Shown: one piece after another, positions 7,712 to 14,888 of the stretch | Layout: the number at the start of each line of letters is the position of its first letter | Numbering within the stretch: position 1 is the first letter of the stretch | Source: Bacteroidales bacterium | GTDB lineage: Bacteria > Bacteroidota > Bacteroidia > Bacteroidales > DTU049 | Direction: 5' to 3' | Length of the DNA: 16,153 nt | Assembly: GCA_030017935.1 (NCBI GenBank) | Contig: JASEGF010000018.1 | Span: 1 to 16,153 of the forward strand | Position numbers and translations under genes: made by a program | Notes under the pieces: model-generated | Told to the model about the DNA's origin: nothing | The model's input: only the letters and a program-made list of their open reading frames with translations | Databases searched by the model: none

Positions 7712-7719
7712 AAGGAGGT
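7712..7719 (+). promoter_or_regulatory. Perfect Shine-Dalgarno site of hydC
   Basis: AAGGAGGT stands three bases before the ATG of hydC at 7723. It is striking because most genes in this window, as usual in Bacteroidota, have no such site; strong sites here occur mainly inside the hydrogenase operons. Confidence 0.75.
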
Positions 7720-7722
7720 ATT

Positions 7723-8211
7723 ATGTCTCATATCAAAATAAAATTACACGAAAATCAATTGCAGTTCATTAAAGATACTTGTAAAGAATTTAATTATGAA
7801 CCAGGTGAATTAATTAATATTCTTCATAAACTGCAAGATAAATTTGGTTACTTGCCAAGTGAAGTGCAAGAAGTTGTAGCAAATGAATTAAAAATACCTA
7901 CAGCTAAAGTATTTGGAGTAGTTACTTTCTATTCATATTTCACTATGGTACCCAAAGGGAAATATCCTATTAACATTTGTCTAGGTACAGCTTGCTATGT
8001 GAGAGGTGCAGAAAAAATATTAGACGAATTTAAAAAACAACTAAATATAAAAGTAGGTGAAAGTACTCCAGATAGTAAATTTTCACTTAACTGCCTACGT
8101 TGTGTTGGTGCTTGTGGCCTAGCTCCAGTAGTGATGATAGGTGAAAAAACATATGGTAGAGTCGCTCCTGATGATGTTAAAAAAATACTAAGTGAATACC
8201 AAAATGATTAA
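7723..8211 (+). CDS. hydC: NuoE-like [2Fe-2S] subunit of multimeric [FeFe] hydrogenase
   Basis: A 162-residue subunit of the thioredoxin-like [2Fe-2S] family (24 kDa NuoE type). Cluster ligands follow the family pattern C-x4-C and C-x3-C: C86 and C91 in CLGTACYVRGA, C127 and C131 in CVGACGLAPVV. The helical N-terminal part (LINILHKLQDKFGYLPSEVQ) is the usual one and helps dock to the NuoF-like subunit. It passes electrons between HydB's flavin and the rest of the complex. It is the last gene of the operon, 18 bases after hydA, with an AAGGAGGT ribosome site, and a hairpin terminator follows about 65 bases later. Length agrees with the family. The Desulfovibrio counterpart is HndA. Confidence 0.93.
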   Translation: MSHIKIKLHENQLQFIKDTCKEFNYEPGELINILHKLQDKFGYLPSEVQEVVANELKIPTAKVFGVVTFYSYFTMVPKGKYPINICLGTACYVRGAEKILDEFKKQLNIKVGESTPDSKFSLNCLRCVGACGLAPVVMIGEKTYGRVAPDDVKKILSEYQND

Positions 8212-8275
8212 CTCATTAATATTATTTTTAGCAAAATCTACTAATTTCTAATTCCAATAATATTTTGTTTTTTGT

Positions 8276-8307
8276 AAGGGATAATTTTTTCAAATTATCC
8301 CTTTTTT
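8276..8307 (+). terminator. Intrinsic terminator of the hydrogenase operon
   Basis: A perfect 12-base stem AAGGGATAATTT (8276-8287) pairs with AAATTATCCCTT (8292-8303) around a TTTC loop, followed by a T run to 8307. It lies 65 bases after the hydC stop. No gene converges on it directly; the repeat-filled region starts just beyond. Confidence 0.9.
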
Positions 8308-8430
8308 AATTGTTCTATATCGTTTTATATGGCTAAAGATAAAAAATAATAATTTTATAAAATGAATTTTTTAAATATTATACTGTTAAATATTAACCAC
8401 TAAGTTCTCAAAGAAGGCACAAAGAAAATG

Positions 8431-8496
8431 TCTGAACTGGGATTTGTGGGATGAAAAGATTTTAGGATTTTGTCTTTTTCAGGGCTAAAGCCCATA
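8431..8496 (+). repeat. Repeat unit with GGGCTAAAGCCC palindrome, copy 1
   Basis: Begins TCTGAACTGG, contains TTTAGGATTTTG and ends TTTTTCAGGGCTAAAGCCCA. The palindrome GGGCT-AA-AGCCC is at 8482-8493. The same ordered blocks (TCTGAAC, TGGGAT, AGGATTTTG, TTTTTCAGGGCTAAAGCCCA) recur at 8658-8713. The partner CCTAAAGG hairpin found after the other copies is missing here; the AGTAGTGAG inverted repeat begins in its place. Confidence 0.75.
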
Positions 8497-8510
8497 CTTT
8501 TTATGGTAAT

Positions 8511-8640
8511 AGTAGTGAGTATATAGTATATAGTAGTGAGTAGATAGGAATTAGGGGATAAATCGTGTTTTGTCATATTATCATATCCTTAAAACTCTTT
8601 GCCTGCCCCTTATCTACTATATTCTCGCTACTATATACTG
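8511..8640. repeat. Imperfect inverted repeat with internal direct repeat
   Basis: The left arm AGTATATAGTAGTGAG (8525-8540) is complementary at 15 of 16 positions to CTCGCTACTATATACT (8624-8639), and the match continues loosely outward (TAGATAGG...AGGGG against CCCCTTATCTA). The left arm also holds a direct repeat AGTAGTGAGTA at 8511-8521 and 8532-8542, 21 bases apart. The central ~50 bases show no gene. It resembles a degenerate intergenic element rather than a terminator. Confidence 0.65.
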
Positions 8641-8657
8641 TTTCTTCTTTTTCATTT

Positions 8658-8757
8658 TCTGAACCATGATTTTTGGGATTTAAGGATTTTGTTTTTCAGG
8701 GCTAAAGCCCATAACTCTTTTTATTATTAACCCTCGACCTAAAGGAAGAGGTTAATA
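8658..8757 (+). repeat. Composite palindromic element, copy 2
   Basis: Starts TCTGAACCATG as in copy 1. GGGCTAAAGCCC is at 8699-8710 and, 21 bases later, an imperfect hairpin CCTCGACC-TAAA-GGAAGAGG is at 8732-8751 followed by TTAATAAT. Both hairpins share the core CTAAAG. Confidence 0.75.
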
Positions 8758-8790
8758 ATCTACTCTTTGCTATCTTACCTAAAAGTCAAA

Positions 8791-8853
8791 TTTCAGGGCT
8801 AAAGCCCATTCATCTCTCTTTCGTACTCCCTGACCTAAAGGTCAGGGTTAATT
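8791..8853 (+). repeat. Composite palindromic element, copy 3
   Basis: TTTCAGGGCTAAAGCCCAT at 8791-8809 with the palindrome at 8796-8807; 20 bases later a perfect 8-base stem CCCTGACC-TAAA-GGTCAGGG at 8828-8847, then TTAATT. Order and spacing are the same as in copy 2, so the pair behaves as one unit. Confidence 0.8.
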
Positions 8854-8854
8854 T

Positions 8855-9160
8855 TTTATTTGTGCTAATTTGTGTGCATTTGTGGACTATAAATATCTAA
8901 ACTCAATGTCTATTATTGCATCCACAGATTTACACAAATTAAAACTAATGATTTAACTTTTTTGAGTGCATTTGTTAATTAATTTAAAACTATTATCTTT
9001 CTAAACTAATCAAATTAAATTTATTATTTGAGATCATTTGTGTGCATTTGTGGACAATAAATAATAACCTGCAATGCCTATAATTTCATCCACAGATTTA
9101 CACAAATTAACACTGAAGATTTAGTTGTATTTGTGCACATTTGTGCGCATTTGTGGATTA
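8855..9160. repeat. 168-base tandem repeat made of inverted TTTGTG arms
   Basis: ATTTGTGTGCATTTGTGGAC occurs at 8868-8887 and again identically at 9036-9055, 168 bases apart. ATCCACAGATTTACACAAAT occurs from 8920 and from 9088, also exactly 168 apart. The second block is an imperfect inverted copy of the first (TTTGTGTAAATCTGTGGAT against TTTGTGTGCATTTGTGGAC). A third copy of the first block, with two changes, stands at 9139-9158. The bases between blocks have diverged, which suggests an old duplication with conserved arms. Confidence 0.8.
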
Positions 9161-9230
9161 ATAAAAACAAACGTTATAGAACCTTTTTAATTACAATAAT
9201 TTAGAAATCTTTAACTACAATTCAAAGAAT

Positions 9231-10184
9231 TTAATCACTCTGGTTTTCTTCAAATTTTTTAATAATTTTAGATACTAAAGGATGTCGCATTACATCATTT
9301 TCATCGAGAAAAATGAAGTTGATATCATCAATACTTCTAAGCATTTTACATGTTTGTAATAATCCAGATGCCTGATGTGGTGGCAAATCTATTTGAGTTA
9401 CATCACCAGTGATAATAAATTTTGAATTTTCTCCCATACGAGTAAGAAACATTTTCATTTGTCCTAAAGTCGCATTCTGAGATTCATCTAAAATGACAAA
9501 AGCATTTTCTAAAGTTCTGCCACGCATGAAAGCAAGCGGTGCTATCTCTATCGTGCCATCTTCGAAATAAGAATTCAGCTTAGCTGCCGGCAGCATATCA
9601 TTAAGTGCATCATATAAGGGTTGCATATAAGGATCGAGTTTTTCTTTAAGATCTCCAGGTAAAAAACCTAAATTTTCTCCAGCTTCTACAGCAGGTCGTG
9701 TAAGAATAATTTTTTTAATTTTTTTATCTTTTAAAAATTTAACAGCTAGAGCTATAGCAGTGTATGTCTTGCCAGTGCCAGCCGGACCTATACAAAACAT
9801 CATATCATATTTATATATGGCACCATACATGCGCTTCTGATTTGGTGTGCGTGCTTTTATCGGAATACCATTGCGTCCATATAATATTAAATCATTATCA
9901 CCATTCAAATTATTAGAGCTCTGCTCATCTTGGTCATAAAGCATCAAATTTACAATTTCATTATTATCTATCTTCCCTTGTTTATCAAACAAATCTAACA
10001 ATAATTGAAACCTTTGATAAAAAATTTCTATCTCCTCATCCTCTCCGATGACTTTAACCATATCTCCACGAACGATAATTTTTAACTTAGGGAATAGCTT
10101 TCTTATCAATTCAATATTAGAATCTTTGATACCATAGAAGCCACTATGATCAATCAGATGCAAATCAAAAGTTTTTTCACTCAT
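9231..10184 (-). CDS. phoH: PhoH-family ATPase
   Basis: A 317-residue cytoplasmic P-loop protein of the PhoH/YbeZ family, known as an ATPase linked to RNA metabolism (often with the RNase YbeY). Residues 1-85 form the usual N-terminal KH-like region; the ATPase has Walker A GPAGTGKT at 133-140 followed by TRPAVEAGENLGFLPGD, Walker B VILDESQN at 230-237, and the family's ITGDVTQIDLP and the late DVMRHPLV motif. Length is normal. The gene is divergent from the SAM-hydroxide-adenosyltransferase-like gene, only 66 bases apart. The start has no Shine-Dalgarno. ybeY is not in the window. Its physiological role in this organism cannot be specified further. Confidence 0.92.
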   Translation of the reverse strand: MSEKTFDLHLIDHSGFYGIKDSNIELIRKLFPKLKIIVRGDMVKVIGEDEEIEIFYQRFQLLLDLFDKQGKIDNNEIVNLMLYDQDEQSSNNLNGDNDLILYGRNGIPIKARTPNQKRMYGAIYKYDMMFCIGPAGTGKTYTAIALAVKFLKDKKIKKIILTRPAVEAGENLGFLPGDLKEKLDPYMQPLYDALNDMLPAAKLNSYFEDGTIEIAPLAFMRGRTLENAFVILDESQNATLGQMKMFLTRMGENSKFIITGDVTQIDLPPHQASGLLQTCKMLRSIDDINFIFLDENDVMRHPLVSKIIKKFEENQSD

Positions 10185-10220
10185 TCAAATAAAAATTTTT
10201 ATTTTTACACATTAATAATG

Positions 10221-10251
10221 CAAAATTACAAATAAAATTATTTAATAACAA
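10221..10251 (-). promoter_or_regulatory. Bacteroidota-type promoter of phoH overlapping the divergent start codon
   Basis: On the minus strand TAATTTTG (10228 down to 10221) fits the -7 consensus TANNTTTG. TTGT (10251 down to 10248) sits 19 bases upstream as the -33 element. The -7 box is 36 bases from the phoH ATG. The -33 element includes the first base of the ATG of the divergent gene, so transcription of the two genes may interfere. Confidence 0.55.
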
Positions 10252-11042
10252 TGTCGTATAATCTAACTACAATCACTGATTGGGGAATTAATAACCAGTA
10301 TTTTAGTATTTTTTATGGTGAGTTATTAAAGAATGATATAGATGCCACAGTCGTGGTAACATCTAATGATATACATCCTAATGATTTTGCTACTGCACAT
10401 TATTTATTTAGCTCTACCTGGCAACATTTCCCTGATAATACGATACATTTGATTTCTATAAATTCTAATATTCCAACAGAAAATGGATTCCTTTATATTC
10501 GAGGTTTTAATCATCATTTTATTTGTCCAAATAATGGTGTTCTTTATCCTTTTATTAATAATAATTTTTTGGATTTATCAATTTATAAAATCAAAAATGA
10601 AACAATCAATTATAGTTCTTTTTATGAATTAGAATATTATATCTTTGCGATTACTAATATATGTAATAGAATAGAAATAAATAGCTGGACTACTCCAATA
10701 ACTGATGAAAAATTGATTATACCATATTTTTTTCCTAAACCTCAATTTAATAATAATGTAGCAACCGGAGAAGTAATACACATAGATAATTTCGGAAATA
10801 TTATCACAAATATAAATTTTGATTTTTTCAGAACTAATCTAATGAATTATAAATGGCAAATTTCTCTAAGGCATTATAAAATTTATAATCTGTATAATGG
10901 TTATATAGATGCTAATGATCAAAATATATTTGCATTTTTTAATAGTCAAAATTTACTCGAGCTTGGTATAAAAGGATACAATGCTAGTGAGCTATTAGGA
11001 GTCAAAAAAGGAGATAAAATTTATATTAAGATAATCACTTAG
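10251..11042 (+). CDS. SAM hydroxide adenosyltransferase-like protein (DUF62 family), catalytic residues replaced
   Basis: A 263-residue protein of the family that also holds SAM-dependent chlorinases and fluorinases. Visible family features: ITDWGINNQYF at 8-18 (for TDFGxxDxY), FPDNTIHLISINSN at 60-73 (for fPxGTVhvaVVDPGVG), CPNNGVL at 92-98 (for aPDNGvL), and the C-terminal beta domain with GEVIHIDNFGNIITNI at 173-188. The Asp of VDPGVG is Asn71, and the STFHGRD segment is SSFYELE (122-128), so the Asp and His of the known Asp-Arg-His triad appear to be missing. Bacteroidota homologues, as I recall them, often diverge in the same places. It is paired divergently with phoH. The substrate and whether it is active are unknown. 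Confidence 0.75.
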   Translation: MSYNLTTITDWGINNQYFSIFYGELLKNDIDATVVVTSNDIHPNDFATAHYLFSSTWQHFPDNTIHLISINSNIPTENGFLYIRGFNHHFICPNNGVLYPFINNNFLDLSIYKIKNETINYSSFYELEYYIFAITNICNRIEINSWTTPITDEKLIIPYFFPKPQFNNNVATGEVIHIDNFGNIITNINFDFFRTNLMNYKWQISLRHYKIYNLYNGYIDANDQNIFAFFNSQNLLELGIKGYNASELLGVKKGDKIYIKIIT

Positions 11043-11523
11043 TTTTTTTGATATTCTCTAATAATTCATTATAATATTTTTTGAGAAATCTTTTAGAAGG
11101 AAAGGAGAAAGAAATCGTATTATTTTTTAAATCTATTTTGGCATTAAATAAAGATAATAAATCTATACCTAAGACAGCATCAAATGATTTGAAATTTTCT
11201 AATGAACTTTGATTTTTTATGAAAGAAAAATTAGTAGCTACTACTAAAATATTATTTAATAATTTATCACCAATCAAGAAATTTTTGATAGGAACGATAG
11301 CAACTTCATTAATAGTATCACTGAAAGTGATGATAGGATTTTGATTCAAGTTAATACATTGACTGAAACTTTCTAATTGTTTAGCGAGCTCTATAGAAAT
11401 GACAGTATTAGTAGCTCCAGTATCTATCAAAAAATCCACAGCATGATCATCTATGGTTAAATTAACAAAATAATGAGCTCCGCTCATATCATATGAATGT
11501 TTATAAATAGGAAGAGTAATCAT
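11035..11523 (-). CDS. Retropepsin-like aspartic protease, single domain
   Basis: A 162-residue protein with one aspartic-protease half: catalytic FLIDTGATNTVIS with D34-T35-G36, and a second hydrophobic-hydrophobic-glycine motif AVLGIDLL near the C-terminal third. Single-domain members work as homodimers, as retroviral proteases do. There is no signal peptide in this start, and no retroviral or transposon gene nearby, so it is a cellular enzyme. It lies 18 bases downstream of the TonB-dependent receptor gene on the same strand and is probably cotranscribed. Its 3' end overlaps the converging SAM-adenosyltransferase-like gene by 8 bases. Substrate unknown. Confidence 0.8.
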   Translation of the reverse strand: MITLPIYKHSYDMSGAHYFVNLTIDDHAVDFLIDTGATNTVISIELAKQLESFSQCINLNQNPIITFSDTINEVAIVPIKNFLIGDKLLNNILVVATNFSFIKNQSSLENFKSFDAVLGIDLLSLFNAKIDLKNNTISFSFPSKRFLKKYYNELLENIKKTK

Positions 11524-11541
11524 AAAAATGTATTAAAAAAA

Positions 11542-13845
11542 TTAAAATCTCATGCTAAGACTAATGCTAGGCATTACAGGTAATTGATAAACTGTTTCGC
11601 CCGTTACTCTATCAATGTAGAATATATTTTTTCTATTATATACATTGGAAATACTAGCGATAGCATCTAAAGTTACAGTTTCAGAGATATTAAATTTGTG
11701 AGTGTAGCTGATGTCTAACCTATGATAAGTAGGTAATCTGCCATTATTAATATCGCCATATAAAATACCTAACAAATCATTAGTACTTAAAATATCATTA
11801 TTTAAATTAGTAAAAGTAGCTTGAGGATAATAGCCTGCAGTTTGAGTAAAAGCAAATCCAGAACCGAAGTTCCACCTTAGAGATACTTCATTATTATTTA
11901 ATTTGCCCCATTTATAAGTTGACAAGAAATTAAGATTATGACGTCTATCATAATGTGGTGGATAAACTGTATAACCATCATCTCTGTGTATGAAACCAAA
12001 TGAGTATGCTATCCAAATATAAATAGATTTTTTTTCATATTTCACAGACACATCTACACCCTCAGCATCACCAGACTCTATAATAAAATCTTTTTTTAGC
12101 TCGTCAGGTTTATCAGAATATTGTTCGATATCATCGTAGATTTTATTTCTATTGAGGTTTTGTAAAATAGAAAAGTTTTTAAAATATGGTTCTATATTAA
12201 TAGCAAAATAATTATTAGGATTAATTTCAAAACCTAAAATAATATGTTGAGCTTTTTGAAGACGAGAATTGACTGGTTTATCTTTATAAGTATCTGGCAG
12301 ATTATCACTACCTGATAAAAAGCCATAGAATAAGTTCACCACATCTCTTTCATCTGAAGCACTTATAAGATTTTGAGAATAAAGACCTGCAGCCAATTTA
12401 ATTCTAAATTTGTCTGATAAATTATATTTAATAGCTAATCTGGGCTCTGGTGAAACTTCTGATAAGCTACCATAATATTGAAAACGAAAACCAGGTTCTA
12501 TAATAAATTTTTTAGCAAAAATTTTCCCTTTAACAAAGACACCTATTTCGGTAGTATTTTCTACCTGACTTATCAAACGCAAAGCTTCGGTATAGTATTG
12601 AAAATTTGTTTTGTAACCATATAACTCAATACCATAGTTGATTTGAGAATTTTTTTGAAAATAATTAGTTATATTGAGACCAAGATTAAATCCATTAATA
12701 TCAGATTCTTTAGGTAAATTAGTAGGATCAGTGAGAGTGATACCATAGTCTGAGTATGAAAATCTAAAATTCAAAAGAGAAAGATTTCCCTCAGGAAGAA
12801 TAAAAAAATTAGAACCTATACCATTAGATTTCCATTTAAAATCAGCTATATTACTATATTTTACATGATCATTATAATTAAATCCATTCACAAATATTTT
12901 AGAACCATTAGGCATAGAATAGGTTATTTTACCATAAAAATCTTGGTAATCAAAAGGTAAGCCATCCTCTTCAATATATTTATAAAATACTTTAGAAGAT
13001 TGTGGTAGATAAGAATTTTTAGCAGACAATACAAAGGTGAGAGTACCTTTATTAGGGTCATTATTCAAATTACGAATAATAGGACCTTCTAATAAAACAT
13101 TAGCACCAAAAGTGGATAAGCCAACCATACCGGAAAATTTTCTAGCATTACCATCTCTAAGATTAATATCCATAATAGATGAAATCCTATCACCATATTC
13201 AGCATTGAAGCCACCTGTATAAATATCAGCATTACGTATCAGCTCTGTCTCTATCACAGAGAATAAACCTATCGAGTGAAAAGGATTATAAATAGTGATG
13301 CCATCTAGTATCATTTTATTTTGTACAGGGCTACCACCACGTATATACAGCTGCCCACCCTGATCACCAGTAAAAATAACTCCTGGTAAAACTTGAATGT
13401 ATTGAGCAATATCTGGCATACCAATAGATGGTAAACTTGTAACTTGCTTGGCGGTTAATTTAATTACTGAAGTTTTAGTTTCCAGAGTATCTTCACTATG
13501 CATAGCTGTTACTTCAACTTTTTGCAAATTTATTGATCGCTCATTTAAATAGTATTTTCTTGAAATAATATCTCCTGCTTTTAGATTAAGCTCTTCTTGC
13601 AGAGTATCATAACCAATAGTTGTAATTTTCAATGTATAAGTACCAGGTTTAATGCCGGTAATAACAAAATATCCATTAATATCTGTGCTAGAACCATAGC
13701 TAGTGCCTGCTAAATAAACATTAGTAAATAATATAGGCTCACCTGTTGCTTTATCATAAACAAATCCTCTAATTGTGGCTGATTGACTATAAATATTTAT
13801 AGATAAAAACACAAATGTCAATAAAATCATACTTATTTTTCTCAT
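11542..13845 (-). CDS. TonB-dependent outer-membrane receptor with CarboxypepD_reg-like domain
   Basis: A 767-residue outer-membrane protein. The signal peptide is residues 1-20 (hydrophobic ILLTFVFLSINIYS, cleaved around S20/Q21). Residues 24-105 form a carboxypeptidase-regulatory-like beta domain (GEPILFTNVYLAGTSYG, DINGYFVITGIKPGTYTL). A plug follows at about 130-235 (LPSIGMPDIAQYIQVLPGV, YIRGGSPVQNKMILDGI, GGFNAEYGDRISSIMDI). The rest is a beta barrel rich in alternating aromatic strands, ending in Phe (SISLSMRF), the usual OmpA/BamA-type terminus. It is shorter than SusC proteins and no SusD gene is near, so glycan import is not supported; the ligand is unknown. Expected energy source is TonB-ExbBD. 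It has its own promoter and is followed by the protease gene. Confidence 0.9.
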   Translation of the reverse strand: MRKISMILLTFVFLSINIYSQSATIRGFVYDKATGEPILFTNVYLAGTSYGSSTDINGYFVITGIKPGTYTLKITTIGYDTLQEELNLKAGDIISRKYYLNERSINLQKVEVTAMHSEDTLETKTSVIKLTAKQVTSLPSIGMPDIAQYIQVLPGVIFTGDQGGQLYIRGGSPVQNKMILDGITIYNPFHSIGLFSVIETELIRNADIYTGGFNAEYGDRISSIMDINLRDGNARKFSGMVGLSTFGANVLLEGPIIRNLNNDPNKGTLTFVLSAKNSYLPQSSKVFYKYIEEDGLPFDYQDFYGKITYSMPNGSKIFVNGFNYNDHVKYSNIADFKWKSNGIGSNFFILPEGNLSLLNFRFSYSDYGITLTDPTNLPKESDINGFNLGLNITNYFQKNSQINYGIELYGYKTNFQYYTEALRLISQVENTTEIGVFVKGKIFAKKFIIEPGFRFQYYGSLSEVSPEPRLAIKYNLSDKFRIKLAAGLYSQNLISASDERDVVNLFYGFLSGSDNLPDTYKDKPVNSRLQKAQHIILGFEINPNNYFAINIEPYFKNFSILQNLNRNKIYDDIEQYSDKPDELKKDFIIESGDAEGVDVSVKYEKKSIYIWIAYSFGFIHRDDGYTVYPPHYDRRHNLNFLSTYKWGKLNNNEVSLRWNFGSGFAFTQTAGYYPQATFTNLNNDILSTNDLLGILYGDINNGRLPTYHRLDISYTHKFNISETVTLDAIASISNVYNRKNIFYIDRVTGETVYQLPVMPSISLSMRF

Positions 13846-13874
13846 AGAATATCAAGAAATTAACAAATTTTGCA

Positions 13875-13882
13875 CAAAGATA
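13875..13882 (-). promoter_or_regulatory. Bacteroidota -7 element for the TonB-dependent receptor operon
   Basis: TATCTTTG on the minus strand (13882 down to 13875) matches TANNTTTG exactly and lies 29 bases upstream of the ATG at 13845. It is the same octamer at nearly the same distance as before the hydrogenase operon. A -33 element is not clear. Confidence 0.6.
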
Positions 13883-13985
13883 AAAGAATTTTTAGAATTT
13901 AAAGCGAAATTTTTTAAACTATGTTAAACTATTTTGACTACCTTTTAACAATTGCTATTGCTTGTTTTATCTCAAAGTGGTTTGC

Positions 13986-14795
13986 CTATTCTATTTTGCT
14001 AGATAATGGATTACGTAAATTCTCATATTCATACAATTCTGCTCTAACATTTCCTAATCGTATTTTGGCTGTTACATAGATAGGAATCTGATTAAGATCT
14101 GTAGTGAAATATGCTTTAATAGCATAAGGATCTTTAAATACATTACCTACTTGCACTTCTGGCATAACATAATAACAATCAAAGGTTCCTTTATCTATTT
14201 TTATTTTTTCTTTACCACCAAAAGCCACCCTCGATGTGTAAATTTCATCTTCAAAAACATATTTTACTTCAAAAATATTACCTGGTTTCATTTTAGAAAA
14301 ATCGATATTCCTTCCCCAATAAATCGCTGAAATCATATCTTGCATATAAGGATCTATTGTAAAAACCGAATTTGTATTTTTTATTTTATTAATAAATTGA
14401 GCTTGATTATTAAATTGATTTATGTTTATCTGTTGGTCAGCTCTAAATTTACCTTCTTTTGCATTTCTCAAAGACATCCACGGTACTAAGGCCATGGTAT
14501 CAATATAAGAATCAAATCTATCATCCACATATATTGCCCAATCCCATTTTTTAAATGTTTTGCCGCTAATAATAACATGGTAGCAAGGTCTATTATTTAT
14601 ATATTCTACATTAGGTGAAACCATCAATGTAGCATATGCAGCAAATATTTTCCCAGTAATAAATGAATCAAAATAAACTACATATGTTAATTTTTCTCCT
14701 TGCTTAAAAGCTTTATTATTTGTTTGTTTTAATTCTTGTGAATGAATATTTAAAACAGATAATATCAACGATATAAATAAAATCACCTTTTTCAT
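13986..14795 (-). CDS. DUF3108-family secreted protein
   Basis: A 269-residue protein from the ATG at 14795, chosen because it begins MKKVILFISLILSVLNIHSQ, a good signal peptide ending SQ. The frame is open further upstream to 15104, but that part would run through the oppositely oriented rseC-like gene and is not protein-like. After the signal, residues 30-260 carry the DUF3108 pattern: GEKLTYVVYFDSFITGKIF, a middle WDWAIYVDDRFDSYIDT, MSLRNAKEGKFRADQ, and near the end DPYAIKAYFTTDLNQIPIY. Members are periplasmic or envelope beta-rich proteins of unknown function, widespread in Bacteroidota. It is upstream of the TonB-dependent receptor on the same strand, but 140 bases and a promoter separate them. 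Confidence 0.82.
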   Translation of the reverse strand: MKKVILFISLILSVLNIHSQELKQTNNKAFKQGEKLTYVVYFDSFITGKIFAAYATLMVSPNVEYINNRPCYHVIISGKTFKKWDWAIYVDDRFDSYIDTMALVPWMSLRNAKEGKFRADQQININQFNNQAQFINKIKNTNSVFTIDPYMQDMISAIYWGRNIDFSKMKPGNIFEVKYVFEDEIYTSRVAFGGKEKIKIDKGTFDCYYVMPEVQVGNVFKDPYAIKAYFTTDLNQIPIYVTAKIRLGNVRAELYEYENLRNPLSSKIE

Positions 14796-14859
14796 AATTC
14801 TTTTTTTTGAAATTTTAAAACAAACTTTATGCCAGTAAAAAATATTTATGATTTTTTTG

Positions 14860-14867
14860 TATTTTTG
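14860..14867 (+). promoter_or_regulatory. Probable -7 promoter element of the rseC-like gene
   Basis: TATTTTTG fits TANNTTTG and lies 21 bases before the ATG at 14889, in the 93-base divergent region shared with the DUF3108 gene. No convincing -33 element is seen. The surrounding sequence is T-rich, so a chance match is possible. Confidence 0.45.
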
Positions 14868-14888
14868 TATTAATAAAACTACAATCTT

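Larger units (their letters stand above)
8304..9230. other. Gene-free, repeat-filled intergenic region
   Basis: Over 900 bases between the hydrogenase terminator and the phoH stop. I see no credible coding frame, tRNA or rRNA. The first ~90 bases are plain AT-rich sequence. At 8398-8427 lies a segment reading CACTAAGTTCTCAAAGAAGG and on into CACAAAGAAA, of a kind I recall as common between genes in Bacteroidota. Further on are palindromic elements, an inverted repeat and a tandem repeat, listed separately. The last ~65 bases (9165-9230) again show nothing recognisable. Confidence 0.75.

Noticed and set aside
8431..9160. CRISPR array
   Set aside because: Repeat lengths and spacings vary, there are no regular spacers and no cas genes nearby.
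11035..11523. Retroelement or transposon remnant suggested by the retropepsin-like protease
   Set aside because: No reverse transcriptase, integrase or terminal repeats are near; single-domain cellular retropepsin-like proteins are common in bacteria.
11542..13845. SusC glycan-import receptor
   Set aside because: No SusD partner or glycoside hydrolase is near and the protein is shorter than typical SusC.
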